A stretch of DNA of 33,599 nt. Origin: Brenneria salicis ATCC 15712 = DSM 30166. Its GTDB lineage: Bacteria; Pseudomonadota; Gammaproteobacteria; Enterobacterales; Enterobacteriaceae. Under the pieces are notes generated by a model. That model saw only the letters and a program-made list of their open reading frames with translations. It was not told the DNA's origin and searched no databases. The stretch lies in contig NZ_QNRY01000038.1 of NCBI RefSeq assembly GCF_003315515.1, forward strand, positions 1 to 33,599, in the 5' to 3' direction. Of the stretch, positions 1 through 8,585 are shown piece by piece; positions within the stretch are counted from its first letter, which is position 1, and every line of letters begins with the position of its first letter. A program made the translations under genes and the position numbers.

Positions 1-222
1 AGAATCCGAAGTTTCGTGTTATTTATCAGCCGGTTTACTCGCCCTGGGTAAATCATGTTGAACGGCTGTGGCAGGCGCTGCACGAAACGATAACCCGAAA
101 CCACCAGTGCCGCTCAATGTGGCAGTTACTGAAAAAAGTGCGTCACTTTATGAATACTGTCAGCCCATTCCCCGGTGGGAATCATGGTGGTAAAAATGTA
201 GCGACATTAGGATCAGTTATTT
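1..222 (+). mobile_element. 3' end of an IS630-family insertion sequence (left copy)
   Basis: The first 222 bases reappear as the reverse complement of 33378-33599 with only two mismatches, near base 99 (C/G) and near base 206 (C/T). The similarity ends abruptly at a TA (222-223 region), and IS630 elements insert at TA. Only the transposase 3' end and one terminus are inside the window; the rest lies outside. The copy faces inward, opposite to the copy at the other end. Confidence 0.85.
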
Positions 223-224
223 AG
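3..224 (+). CDS. IS630-family transposase, C-terminal fragment
   Basis: This is the last 73 codons of a transposase whose start lies outside the window. The reading frame carries the motif YSPWVNHVERLW. It corresponds to the conserved C-terminal segment of the DDE domain of IS630/Tc1-mariner transposases, where the glutamate (residue 20 of the fragment) is the third catalytic acid. A basic tail follows and ends at a TAG formed at the element boundary. Compared with the right-hand copy, the fragment has Arg instead of Gly after ETIT, and Thr instead of Ile near the C-terminus. Whether the full gene is intact cannot be seen. Confidence 0.8.
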   Translation, partial: NPKFRVIYQPVYSPWVNHVERLWQALHETITRNHQCRSMWQLLKKVRHFMNTVSPFPGGNHGGKNVATLGSVI

Positions 225-1165
225 GTCATCATAAAGATCACCAGACCTTCAGTGAAAATCCCTAGCGCGGTGCCAATCAATATTGAGGAAGACGCGGACT
301 CCACATAGGTTTCGCTGCGTACCGCAAACATGCCGGCGGCGATGGCGGACGGCGTGGCGCCGATAATCACCACCTGCTGCATCAGGCTGGGGCTCAATCC
401 GAAGGCTACGCCAGCCGCAGCCATTATTGCCGGTTGCACCAGGTTTTTCAGACTGATATTGGTGAAGGTATGCCGATTGAATTTCGGACTTTCGCCATAA
501 AACAGCAAACCAAGCGCAAACAGTGAAATTCCTCCGGCGGTTTTACCCATGGTATCAATCGATGAATACAGCAGTTCTGGAATTTTAACCCCCATCAAGC
601 TGAGCAACACGCCCAGAATAGGTATCCACACAATCGGATTACGCGCCGCTTTAAACAGATTTTTCAGGATCATAACGCCCAGACTCTCCTGATTGGTGGC
701 ATCCTTGTCGCTGTCACCCATACGGATCAGCACAATCGTCAGCGGGATCATGAACACGCTGGTAATCAGGTTGCCGATCAATACCCCCAGGAACCCTTCG
801 GGGCCGATGAGCACAGCCAGAACCGGTGCGCCAAAATAAGCCATATCGGGAAAAGCGCACACCAGCGACTGGATGGCGCCGGTTTTAATATCATGACGAA
901 AAACAAAACGGGAAATGCACAACGTCAGCAGATAAGAGCCCATCAGACCAATGAATAGCACTGCCATGAAAGAGAAGTTTTTAATTTTCTCCGGATCGGT
1001 ATTTAACGCGCCGATAAACAGATGCAGCGGCAAGGCAAAACGAATAACCACTGTCGCTAACACGCCGGCATCATCGCGTTTCATGTAGTTTAATTTTCCA
1101 CTAAGCCATCCCATGATCATAATAAAAACTAACGGGAACAAAGATGATAATAATAATGAAGACAT
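221..1165 (-). CDS. AEC-family membrane transporter (malate/malonate-type permease)
   Basis: This 314-residue hydrophobic protein has about ten membrane segments in two halves, as in auxin efflux carrier (AEC) family permeases such as MdcF and YfdV. A Pro- and Gly-rich N-terminal signature (LFPLVFIMIMGWLSG) is followed by segments with FALPLHLF and PDMAYFGAPVL. The family usually exports or exchanges small carboxylates; the substrate is not predictable here. I start it at the ATG at 1165, which has AAAGG five to nine bases upstream. The longer frame from 1267 would run through a CRP site and has a charged, non-hydrophobic leader. The stop codon TAA lies on the junction with the IS630 element, so the last residues may have been altered by the insertion, but the length is normal for the family. 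Confidence 0.85.
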   Translation of the reverse strand: MSSLLLSSLFPLVFIMIMGWLSGKLNYMKRDDAGVLATVVIRFALPLHLFIGALNTDPEKIKNFSFMAVLFIGLMGSYLLTLCISRFVFRHDIKTGAIQSLVCAFPDMAYFGAPVLAVLIGPEGFLGVLIGNLITSVFMIPLTIVLIRMGDSDKDATNQESLGVMILKNLFKAARNPIVWIPILGVLLSLMGVKIPELLYSSIDTMGKTAGGISLFALGLLFYGESPKFNRHTFTNISLKNLVQPAIMAAAGVAFGLSPSLMQQVVIIGATPSAIAAGMFAVRSETYVESASSSILIGTALGIFTEGLVIFMMT

Positions 1166-1227
1166 AAAAACCTTTATTTTATCTATGTATAAGAAAATGC
1201 ATTTTTTATCTTTTTTAAAAAATCTGT

Positions 1228-1243
1228 TGTGATTATCATCACA
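1228..1243 (-). promoter_or_regulatory. CRP-binding site upstream of the AEC transporter gene
   Basis: TGTGATTATCATCACA is a perfect TGTGA-N6-TCACA palindrome. Its centre is about 70 bases upstream of the ATG at 1165, a distance that fits class I CRP activation. A weak -10-like TATACA (minus strand, 1191-1186) lies between site and start. Catabolite control of the permease is inferred. Confidence 0.75.
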
Positions 1244-1832
1244 TGATTTTTTATATTTGATTTTCAATAATTATTAAACACAAAACAAACTAAGATAAGA
1301 AATTAATAAAAATTAAAATTACCATAACAGTTAATATATTTATATAAATAATATTTTCTCGAATGCTCTTTATTTAATCAATAACCGCTAATTTCAGTAA
1401 GTGACTGCGCTAAAGCTCTTTTTCCTTTATTTTCATGCCAATAAGATAACCGGAAAGGTTCCATCTGCCGTATCAACATTCCCAATGTTATTTTCAATCC
1501 GATCTCTCCATTTATTCTGTTATTTATTTTTTTAATTTCCCTCATATGCATGCTTTATTAAAAAATAAACCCCATAAAAAATTAACACATATATAAGACC
1601 CCGCCCGTTAAAAGATGAATTGTAACGCAATCACTTATAGACTCGTCATACTTCAAGTTGCAGGTACGTTGGCCGCATTCAGGCATCGGCAATCTATAGC
1701 GCAGAGGATAAAAAAACGTATTTACCTGCCTGTTATCCCATCGGGTTGAGCGGGTATACTTCGGGTAAACAGGTAAAGAGTGGATAGCAACGCTAAACCA
1801 TACCAACAACGCAAAAACTGACGGATGTTACC
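1244..1832. other. AT-rich intergenic region, no gene seen
   Basis: About 590 bases separate the CRP site from the DMT permease start. The first half (to about 1600) is very AT-rich with poly-A/T runs. The second half returns to normal composition and contains one copy of an enterobacterial repeat (1647-1680). Short frames here lack ribosome sites and sensible codon use. The promoters of the flanking divergent genes should lie here. Confidence 0.6.
1647..1680 (+). repeat. Dispersed enterobacterial intergenic repeat, partial copy
   Basis: The segment with CTTCAAGTTGCAGGTACG followed by TTGGCCGCATTC closely matches 7880-7910 in this window (CAAGTTGCAGGTGCG, TTGGCTGCATT). This motif is a common short dispersed repeat of Pectobacterium, Serratia and Yersinia intergenic regions. 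The second arm present at 7945-7951 is not recognisable here. Confidence 0.6.
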
Positions 1833-2788
1833 ATGCTGACCGGCATACTGTTCGCCCTTTCCGCAGGGTTAATGTGGGGATTGATTTTTGTTGGCCCGGT
1901 CATTGTGCCGGACTATCCGGCGGCCTTGCAGTCAACCGGGCGCTACCTGGCTTTCGGATTGATCGCGTTGCCGCTGGCCTGGCTGGATCGCCACCGGCTG
2001 CGTCAATTAAGTCGTCAGGACTGGCTGGAAGCGCTGAAGCTCACAGCCGTCGGCAACGTGCTGTATTACTTCTGCCTGGCCAGCGCCATTCAGCGCACCG
2101 GCGCGCCGGTTTCAACCATGATTATCGGCACATTGCCGTCAGCGCCAATCTGCTTTACGGCAAACGCGATGGCCGCATCGCCTGGCGGCGGCTTGCGCCG
2201 GGATTGATGCTGATTATCATCGGGCTGATTTGCGTCAATCTCGTTGAGTGGCAAGGCTCGCAAGCGCCATTGGATGCTCGGCGTTATTTAAGCGGTATCG
2301 CGCTGGCATTTATTTCCGTCGTCTGCTGGACCTGGTATCCGTTGCGTAACGCCCGCTGGTTACGTGAACACGCGGACAAGCACCCCACCACCTGGGCTAC
2401 GGCGCAAGGCTTAGTCACCTTACCGTTGGCAATGCTGGGTTATCTGTTGGTTTGCGTTTATCTCGCGCTGGCCCACGAAGGATTCGCGCTGCCCTTCGGC
2501 CCACGCCCAGCGGTATTTATCCCGCTGATGATCGTCATTGGGCTGTTTTGCTCATGGCTGGGGACGCTGTGCTGGAACGAAGCCAGCCAACGTTTGCCAA
2601 CGGTACTGATGGGGCCGATGATCGTTTTCGAGACGCTGTCCGGTCTGACCTATACGTTTATGGCGCGCCAGACCTGGCCGCCGCCCCTCACCCTGTGCGG
2701 CGCGGGCTTTCTGATCATCGGCGTGATTTATGCCATACGAATTAAACCGCGACCGGTGATCGTACCGGTCGCGGTTTCAGGGAAATAA
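1833..2788 (+). pseudogene. EamA/DMT-family permease, broken by a frameshift deletion
   Basis: Two overlapping frames together encode one drug/metabolite transporter of about 320 residues. The first frame (from ATG 1833) gives the N-terminal four or so membrane helices up to MIIGTLP. The second resumes at SANLLYGKRDG and runs to the TAA at 2786-2788 with the remaining helices and the second EamA half. The join falls at about 2131-2140, in CATTGCCGTCAGC. The family normally has a short hydrophobic stretch here between TLP and SANLLYG. Loss of 3n+1 bases, for instance 13 bases between two copies of ATTGCCG, would explain both the missing residues and the shift. GGATGTT before the ATG is a plausible ribosome site. 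A sequencing error is possible, but missing residues as well as a shift favour a real deletion. Confidence 0.8.
2744..2777. terminator. Strong hairpin at the 3' end of the DMT permease, likely bidirectional terminator
   Basis: AAACCGCGACCGGT and ACCGGTCGCGGTTT form a perfect 14-bp stem around the loop GATCGT. The A- and T-ends of the stem supply a T stretch in both directions. It lies just before the permease stop codon and faces the convergent iron-uptake operon, so it probably ends transcripts from both sides. Confidence 0.7.
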
Positions 2789-2852
2789 ACGCCGGGGGAC
2801 GGCGGCGCTTCGCACCGGGAAAGAGATTGTCAAAAGCGAGTCTGAAAGCCAC

Positions 2853-3353
2853 TCACACGCCGCGCGACAGTTGTTCAAACAACGAAGCTAACTGCGCCTC
2901 ATTTCTCATGCCCTGATGCTGTTGGGTGACTTTGCCGTTGGCGTCGATAACAAACGAGGTTGGCGTCCCGATGACCTTATAGCGCTCTTTGGTGATCCCC
3001 AACTGGTCGCGAACCACCGGATAGGTGATACGCTGCTCGGCCAGCAAGCGGGAAATATCCACGCCGTCAGGATCGGTATTTACGGCCACCACCACCACTT
3101 TATCGCCATAGTCTTTGCTGAGTTTCTCCAGCGTCCCCATCTCCGCCAGACAACCAGCGCAGCCCGAAGACCAAAAGTTCAGATACACGCTTTTTCCCTG
3201 CCAGCGGGATAAATCGATCGGCTGTCCGGCTGTATCATAAACCGCCAGCGCCGGCGCTTGAGCGCCCACGCTCACTTGCTCTTCTTTACAACCGCCGAGC
3301 AATGCCAGCGTTCCCAACAGGCAAAGCGCCTTGAAGTAATTACGCCATAGCAT
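2853..3353 (-). CDS. TlpA/thioredoxin-like lipoprotein of the P19 iron system
   Basis: This 166-residue protein has a short basic N-terminus, a hydrophobic helix and the lipobox LLGGC (Cys22), so it is predicted to be lipid-anchored and periplasm-facing. The thioredoxin fold shows WSSGCAGC (Cys65 and Cys68) and the cis-proline loop GTPTSF (Pro131). It is the last gene of the iron-uptake operon. Campylobacter P19 loci end with comparable thioredoxin-like genes, so a role in keeping redox-active cysteines of the system reduced is likely. I use the ATG at 3353, ten bases after AGGAG. A GTG at 3371 is in frame but would place the ribosome site inside the gene. It overlaps the ATPase gene by 14 bases, suggesting translational coupling. 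Confidence 0.85.
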   Translation of the reverse strand: MLWRNYFKALCLLGTLALLGGCKEEQVSVGAQAPALAVYDTAGQPIDLSRWQGKSVYLNFWSSGCAGCLAEMGTLEKLSKDYGDKVVVVAVNTDPDGVDISRLLAEQRITYPVVRDQLGITKERYKVIGTPTSFVIDANGKVTQQHQGMRNEAQLASLFEQLSRGV

Positions 3354-4047
3354 GATGATTAATCTCCTCACCTAAATACTTGCCGTGCTGTAAACGGATA
3401 ATGCGATCAGCAAACCCGCCAAGTTCCGGGTTATGCGTCACCATCACAATCGTGCGTCCCTGACGGTGCAAATCCTTCAACAGATCCAACACCCGCTGCT
3501 CGTTCTCTTCATCCAGATTCCCTGTCGGTTCATCAGCGAAAATAACCGGCGGCTCATTCACCAGCGCACGAGCAATACACACGCGCTGTTGCTCCCCGCC
3601 GGAGAGTTGGCTGGGCAGATGATCCACGCGATGCTCCAGCCCAACCTGCTCCAATACCCGCCGTGCCGCCGCTTCATCCACAATGCTGTGATAATGCTGG
3701 GCCAACATGATATTTTCCAACGCCGTCAAAAAAGGGATCAAATGGAACTGCTGAAAAACCAGACCAATTTTGTCCGCCCTGAATTTGCGCCGTCCTTCTT
3801 CATCCAGCGCCGCGGCATCAATACCATCCAACAACACCTGACCGTCACTCACCGTGTCCAGACAGGTTAGAATGTTCATCAGCGTCGTTTTGCCTGAACC
3901 GGAAGCGCCCATAATGGCCACGAACTCGCCGCGGGCGATGCGAATATTGATATTCTCCAGCGCGGTAACCTGGCCAAAGCGTTTATAAAGCCGGCGCGTT
4001 TCAATCACCGCCTCTTCCGCGGCTTGAACCTGTATGTCTGAGGACAT
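3340..4047 (-). CDS. ABC transporter ATP-binding protein (LolD/MacB type) of the P19 iron system
   Basis: This 235-residue cytoplasmic ATPase has all the standard motifs: Walker A GASGSGKT (residues 47-54), Q-loop VFQQF (about 98-102), signature LSGGEQQR (148-155), Walker B VIFADE (168-173) and the switch histidine in VTHN (205). The sequence class matches ATPases paired with FtsX/MacB-type permeases, and two such permease genes lie directly upstream in the same operon. In this family the ATPase drives conformational changes in periplasm-facing permeases rather than solute import. It starts four bases after the upstream permease stop, with AAGGAG lying inside that gene's 3' end. Its partners in the iron system are inferred from synteny with Campylobacter and Yersinia P19 loci. 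Confidence 0.9.
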   Translation of the reverse strand: MSSDIQVQAAEEAVIETRRLYKRFGQVTALENINIRIARGEFVAIMGASGSGKTTLMNILTCLDTVSDGQVLLDGIDAAALDEEGRRKFRADKIGLVFQQFHLIPFLTALENIMLAQHYHSIVDEAAARRVLEQVGLEHRVDHLPSQLSGGEQQRVCIARALVNEPPVIFADEPTGNLDEENEQRVLDLLKDLHRQGRTIVMVTHNPELGGFADRIIRLQHGKYLGEEINHHAMA

Positions 4048-4051
4048 CGTA

Positions 4052-5191
4052 CTACTCTCCTTTTAACACTTTGGCGGGTTCGACATAAATCGCCCGTCGG
4101 GTAGGCACAATGGCCGCCACCGCCGCCACCAGCAGAGAAAGCGCCAGCGTTAATGGGAATACCGGCGCGCGCAGTGAAATGGTGGCGTTAAATACCGCCA
4201 TCCCCAGCACCTGCGCCAGCAGGTAACCCAGCAGTGAACCGCACACCACTGCCGCCAGCGCGATAATGCCGGTTTCCGCCAACATCTGACGGATAATATC
4301 CCGTCCGCTAGCGCCCAACGCTTTCTGTAACGCGAACTCGCGTGAACGTTCATCCACAATCGCCATCAGCGTCGTGTTGACACACAGCGACGACAACACC
4401 AGAATGACCACGGAAACCAGCCCCATCAGCCCTTTGATCTTGTCCAGCACCTGACCTTCCGAAGCTGAGACTTTGAGGATCGGCCTGATTTCCAACTGCG
4501 GATATTGCTGCCGCAAGCTGGCGGCGAATTGATCGACCTGCCCCAGATCGTTACTGACGCTAAGCAGCGCGTTACTGAATATCCCGGCTTTATCCAGCCA
4601 CATCTGCGCCAGCGCCAGACTTACAATCAACATATTGTCGGTGACGTCGCCGGACTCGACGATGCCTTTAATCTGCAACCGCTGTCTGCCGCCATCGCCC
4701 ACCAGCGTGATACTGTCGCCCACTTTGACATTCAGCCGTTCCGCCAGCTTGACGCCGATCATCGCATTGCGATCGTCAAAGCTGACGCCGATCCAGTTGC
4801 CGGTAACCTGCCAGTAAGGGGCCAGCGGACGTAGCGACTCAAACCACACGCCCATCAGCACCACTTTTTCCAGTTCCGTGCGCGCCATCCCATACAGATA
4901 AGGGCTGGCGGCATTGATCAAACCCGCTGGGGCGTTTTCCAAAATCGGCTGAAAAGTCGTTTGCGGCAGCGAATTTCCCCGCGCCGGGCCGATATAAAAA
5001 TTGGCCCCGAAGGTGCGCAGTTCCTGACTCATTTTGGCGTTGATATCGAAATAGACCGCAGACATTGCGGTCACGATGGCCGCGCCAACGGTCAGCGCGG
5101 CAAATACCACGCTGACCCGCTGCATACGCAATCGCAACGCCCGGAGCACCAGTCGCCAGAACATTCCATTCATCCATGAATTAGCGGCCAT
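4052..5191 (-). CDS. FtsX/MacB-type ABC permease (second of the P19 iron system)
   Basis: This 379-residue inner-membrane protein has one N-terminal helix (about residues 20-42), a large periplasmic domain of about 200 residues, then three helices. The last part contains FALQKALGAS, typical of the FtsX domain next to the second helix. That is the MacB/LolCE topology. The start at 5191 follows GGAGG by six bases and overlaps the previous gene by 11 bases; the 22-residue upstream extension is arginine-rich and has no ribosome site. Its paralogue is encoded immediately upstream, and the two share the N-terminal YGAN/FGAN region after an MS.EL or MARELKS segment. They probably form a heterodimer with the ATPase encoded downstream. 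Confidence 0.87.
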   Translation of the reverse strand: MAANSWMNGMFWRLVLRALRLRMQRVSVVFAALTVGAAIVTAMSAVYFDINAKMSQELRTFGANFYIGPARGNSLPQTTFQPILENAPAGLINAASPYLYGMARTELEKVVLMGVWFESLRPLAPYWQVTGNWIGVSFDDRNAMIGVKLAERLNVKVGDSITLVGDGGRQRLQIKGIVESGDVTDNMLIVSLALAQMWLDKAGIFSNALLSVSNDLGQVDQFAASLRQQYPQLEIRPILKVSASEGQVLDKIKGLMGLVSVVILVLSSLCVNTTLMAIVDERSREFALQKALGASGRDIIRQMLAETGIIALAAVVCGSLLGYLLAQVLGMAVFNATISLRAPVFPLTLALSLLVAAVAAIVPTRRAIYVEPAKVLKGE

Positions 5192-6470
5192 ACAGCACCT
5201 CCACCGGATAAAGCCTGGCAATACGGCGCGCCGGGAACCAGGTGCCGACCACCGCAATCAGCATGGAAATCACCAGTACGCAGGGAATGACGATCCAGGC
5301 AAAACTGAGCGGAATACCGAATAACATCAGGCCAATGGCCTTTGCCAGCCCCCATCCCGCCACACAGCCGGCAAGCCCGCCGACCAGTCCGCTCAATACC
5401 GCTTCCAGATAGAACAGCAGCATAATCTGCCATTGCCGCGCGCCAAGCGCTTTCATCAGGCCAATCTCCGTGGCCCGTTCCATGATAGTGCTGGTCATCA
5501 ACGAGGCGATCCCCATTGCCGCGGCGATAAGCGCGGCGCAGGTGACGACCGCCAGCAACAGTTGAATTTTATCGATCACTACCCCTTCCGATGCCGCCAC
5601 CTGCCAGATAGGACGCACCACCGAACCGGAAATCGCCTCTTCCAGTTGATGCGCAATAGAGGAAACATACGCGGTGCAGTACCAGAGGTCATACTCTTCG
5701 GCGTTCAGCGCATCCAAATTTTCACGCGCCCGACGCGAAAGCTCATTCTCCGGCACGGTCAGCGCCGACACGCGGATCGCCTGCATTTTCCCTTCCAGCC
5801 CCAGCAACGCCTGAACCGCCGCGAGCGGCATGACCAGACGGCTTTCTTCGTCGCCGCCGCTGGTAAGAATACCGCTGATGCGCGCCGTCGTTTCGCCCTT
5901 TGGCCCGCGCAACCGCAGTTCATTTCCCACCTGCCAGCCATTCTGCTGCGCCAGTTGCTTACCCGCCAGCGCCTCCACCGGCTTGCCTGGCGCAATCGGC
6001 TCCTGCGGCCACGCGCCAGCCACCTGCCAGTAAGGGCTTACCGTCATTTGTCCGGTGCGGTAATCCTCTTCATCCGGCACCGCGGCGGGTTGAGAGAAAA
6101 AGGTGCCCAATACCGCGATCGGCTGGCCGTTGATCTCCATATCGCCGCTCAGCAACGGCGCAAACCCGACAATATTGTTACGCCAGAAAATATCCTTGAT
6201 GTTGGGCAGTTCCGATTCATCCAGAAAATCCTGACCATCCAGCGGATTACTGCGCTCGCCAAACAACGCGGGCAGCGCCGCCTGTCCCGCCGGTTCAATC
6301 AGGATATTCGCGCCATAGGACTTTAATTCACGCGCCATTTTGTCGCCGATATCGATCGATACCGCCAGTAGCGCCGAAATCAACCCCGCCGCCAGAAACA
6401 ATGTCAGCACCGCCAGCGATTTACGCCGGATATTTCTGCGCCATGATTGACGTAACATGCGCCATAACAT
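5181..6470 (-). CDS. FtsX/MacB-type ABC permease (first of the P19 iron system)
   Basis: This 429-residue permease has an N-terminal membrane helix (about residues 15-40) and a periplasmic MacB_PCD-like domain to about residue 300. Three C-terminal helices follow with the FtsX-like segment ATEIGLMKALGARQWQ. It begins two bases after the DUF2318 gene ends, with GGGGA about seven bases before the ATG. It is longer than its paralogue at 4052-5191 mainly through inserts in the periplasmic domain. In Campylobacter the homologous pair belongs to the P19 iron/acid-resistance locus; the transported species or signal moved by these permeases is unresolved. Confidence 0.87.
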   Translation of the reverse strand: MLWRMLRQSWRRNIRRKSLAVLTLFLAAGLISALLAVSIDIGDKMARELKSYGANILIEPAGQAALPALFGERSNPLDGQDFLDESELPNIKDIFWRNNIVGFAPLLSGDMEINGQPIAVLGTFFSQPAAVPDEEDYRTGQMTVSPYWQVAGAWPQEPIAPGKPVEALAGKQLAQQNGWQVGNELRLRGPKGETTARISGILTSGGDEESRLVMPLAAVQALLGLEGKMQAIRVSALTVPENELSRRARENLDALNAEEYDLWYCTAYVSSIAHQLEEAISGSVVRPIWQVAASEGVVIDKIQLLLAVVTCAALIAAAMGIASLMTSTIMERATEIGLMKALGARQWQIMLLFYLEAVLSGLVGGLAGCVAGWGLAKAIGLMLFGIPLSFAWIVIPCVLVISMLIAVVGTWFPARRIARLYPVEVLYGR

Positions 6471-6472
6471 AG

Positions 6473-7870
6473 TTATTCCCCTTGCGCGGGATCGTCAGCC
6501 GCCGCTGTTGAAGTGACATATTCGCCGGGGCTTGCACGGAACCGGTTATAGTTCGCTTCCGTCGAGAAGAAATAGGTTTTGCCCGCGAAGCGATACTTAT
6601 ACTCCGCTTTCACATTGGTGAGTTTTGAGCCATCCACGGGATCAACAACATCCATAGCGACGATGGTGCTAAAATAGTTGGTCCCCGCCGCCAGCGACGC
6701 CTGACTAATCACCAATTCCTTCTCATCATTGCTCCAGCCTTCGATCGGCACCGGGTTACAGCCGCCGGCCTTACCGATGGAGGGAATGAAAATATGCACG
6801 TCGCAGGCCACGCAAATCACCTGATTGCCTTCCATCACATAACCTTGATCGCCGCACAGCAGACAGGCGTCAAACACCACGCCGAGCCGCAGACGATCCG
6901 GGTAGCGGTTGATGACGAAAAAGCGCACGGCCTTGCCGTCATCCGCTATCCAGACGAAACGATGCAGTTTGCCGTCACGCACCTGTTCAAGCGGTATATG
7001 CACCTTGCCGTCCGCCGCCAGCGTCACCGGCAACGCTTCCGATAATCGCGGCGGCTGTGACGCCACTTTGTCCCAGTAAAGCTGACTCAGCACCACCACC
7101 AATAGTGCGACCAGCATCGCCAGCACGGTACGAAGCGTATTGCGATATGTCGCGGTTGCCTTGCGTTTTTTAATCGGATCGCTCAGCGCATCCATCCGCT
7201 GACTGGCATGCCGCAAAGGGATCAGGTAGGCGCCGGCCAATGCCGACATCAGTAACGCACTGAGATAATTCAACAGGTTGGCATTATTGGTGACATGCGC
7301 GACATAGCTGAGACGCGGCCTGGTCAATCCCAGTACCTGCAATTTCATCAGCAACAGCAACAACGTGCCGCTGATCGGCAACATCAGCAGGGCAACCAAC
7401 AGCAACAGCAGCGGCCAGCGCAATATGCGGACGCGCCGGACAATCAGGCCGCATAGCGCCGCGCTGAAAACCAACCAGGTCAGCGCCGCCACTATCGCGC
7501 TGAAATTCAGCAGTAAATCGGTGTTGACGACGTGCGTGGTGGTCAACGCGCTCAGGTTGGGATCACTGCCCCAATCAACCGCCGCGCCAGCGACCAGAAC
7601 GGCCTGCCACAGATAACCAGCACGAAGATGAGAAGAGAACTGACCGACAAGAAACAACAGCAGACCAATAGCCTGAATGCCGGTTATCCACAGTTGAATC
7701 TGCTGTCCGTTAGGGAGTCTGGCCCCCACCATTAATCCGGCCACCAGCGACAGTAAGGTTATCCACCCCAGCGGCCTGATTTCAGGCGTAGCGCGATGGC
7801 TCCAGTGTAACCCCAGCAACAATGCTATCGGCAAAAAAGCCTGTAATGTAGTAACAAAGAAATAACTCAT
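6473..7870 (-). CDS. DUF2318 membrane protein with Fe-S- or metal-binding-like cysteine motif
   Basis: This 465-residue protein has about eight membrane segments in its first 270 residues. A C-terminal periplasmic DUF2318 domain follows, with the pattern CxxC-x13-CxxC-x14-C (Cys336, 339, 353, 356, 371). This protein is a fixed member of P19/FTR1 loci. The cysteine array suggests electron transfer or metal handling, for example ferric reduction or receiving electrons from oxidised iron; this is inference. The start at 7870 has GAAGGGAAT directly before it. A more upstream ATG at 7888 would bury that ribosome site in coding sequence. It is separated from p19 by 187 bases holding a repeat and a hairpin, so its expression may be lower than that of the first two genes. 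Confidence 0.85.
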   Translation of the reverse strand: MSYFFVTTLQAFLPIALLLGLHWSHRATPEIRPLGWITLLSLVAGLMVGARLPNGQQIQLWITGIQAIGLLLFLVGQFSSHLRAGYLWQAVLVAGAAVDWGSDPNLSALTTTHVVNTDLLLNFSAIVAALTWLVFSAALCGLIVRRVRILRWPLLLLLVALLMLPISGTLLLLLMKLQVLGLTRPRLSYVAHVTNNANLLNYLSALLMSALAGAYLIPLRHASQRMDALSDPIKKRKATATYRNTLRTVLAMLVALLVVVLSQLYWDKVASQPPRLSEALPVTLAADGKVHIPLEQVRDGKLHRFVWIADDGKAVRFFVINRYPDRLRLGVVFDACLLCGDQGYVMEGNQVICVACDVHIFIPSIGKAGGCNPVPIEGWSNDEKELVISQASLAAGTNYFSTIVAMDVVDPVDGSKLTNVKAEYKYRFAGKTYFFSTEANYNRFRASPGEYVTSTAAADDPAQGE

Positions 7871-7876
7871 ATTCCC

Positions 7877-7960
7877 TTCATCTTTCAAGTTGCAGGTGCG
7901 TTGGCTGCATTACCCGGCCCTTCCCTGCGCTCACCCTGGCGCACCTTGAAATCTATCGGG
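7877..7960 (+). repeat. Dispersed enterobacterial palindromic repeat (intact copy)
   Basis: The element has inverted arms TTTCAAG (7883-7889, followed by TTGCAGGTGCG) and CTTGAAA (7945-7951, preceded by GCGCAC), about 85 bases in total. The left arm matches the copy at 1647-1680. It sits between the p19 and DUF2318 genes, immediately before the latter's ribosome site, so it is transcribed within the iron operon and may affect mRNA processing. Confidence 0.65.
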
Positions 7961-8014
7961 CATCACACGACGACATCCCAACGTTCACGTTCCGGTCAGC
8001 CGAAGCGCAAACAA

Positions 8015-8044
8015 GACCGCGATGAACAAATCATTATCGCGGTC
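8015..8044 (-). terminator. Hairpin after p19, possible intra-operon terminator or attenuator
   Basis: GACCGCGAT and ATCGCGGTC form a 9-bp stem around a 12-base loop, 14 bases past the p19 stop codon. On the minus strand the stem is followed by TTGTTTGC, a weak T-rich tail. It could reduce transcription into the DUF2318-permease genes. Confidence 0.5.
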
Positions 8045-8057
8045 GTTTCCATTACTC

Positions 8058-8585
8058 TTACTCTATGCCGACATATTTGAAGTCAAAACTGACATCAAAC
8101 GGTTTCCACCAGCGGCCAACCCCGGTTTCGCCATCGGTATGACGGTGCATGCCCGCTTTGGATGGCGGTTCGATGAAGTAAGTGACTTTGTAGTTGCCCA
8201 CGCCCATCATTTTGATGTTGGCGCCATAGTGCGGGCCGTCGCTGGCGACCATCGGCATGAATGTGCCTTCCTGCTTGGAACCGGTATCGGTATTGGTCAG
8301 GGTGTAGGCGATGGTCAGGTTCGGCACCCACTCGCCCGCGCCAAAACCATTTTTGTTGCCCTCCACCGCATGGATATCCGCTTCCAGATGGATATCGGCT
8401 TTTGCCGCGGGCAGCCCCATACCACGCGGCTCCATGTCGATGGGTTGCAGGTAAACCGCGGCAATCTCCATCTCATTAAGCGTGACCGGTTCGCCAGCCG
8501 GATATTCTTTAAACGCCAACGCCGCCGGCGCAGTGAAAATGCCCGCAATGACGGCACCCGCAATCAGACTTTTTTGCATATTCAT
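8058..8585 (-). CDS. P19/FetP periplasmic iron-transport protein
   Basis: This 175-residue secreted protein has a Sec signal peptide ending in AALA (cleavage after Ala24) and a mature beta-sandwich domain of the P19 (Tp34/FetP) family. P19-family proteins bind copper at a Met/His site and iron at an adjacent site, and work with an FTR1 permease. The candidate ligands are visible: His66 in DIHLE, Met110/Met112 in FMPM, His119 in GPHYG and His147/His149 in GMHRHTD. The ATG at 8585 lies nine bases after GAGG; an in-frame ATG at 8600 is possible but gives a worse signal peptide. The gene follows the FTR1 permease gene after a 117-base gap, the usual pairing. Confidence 0.9.
   Translation of the reverse strand: MNMQKSLIAGAVIAGIFTAPAALAFKEYPAGEPVTLNEMEIAAVYLQPIDMEPRGMGLPAAKADIHLEADIHAVEGNKNGFGAGEWVPNLTIAYTLTNTDTGSKQEGTFMPMVASDGPHYGANIKMMGVGNYKVTYFIEPPSKAGMHRHTDGETGVGRWWKPFDVSFDFKYVGIE

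Noticed and set aside
1166-1267. N-terminal extension of the AEC transporter to 1267
   Set aside because: It would contain the perfect CRP palindrome and lacks a ribosome site; the ATG at 1165 has one.
1582-1809. 75-codon minus-strand frame before the DMT permease
   Set aside because: It runs through the dispersed repeat and the permease leader, has no ribosome site and no protein-like pattern.
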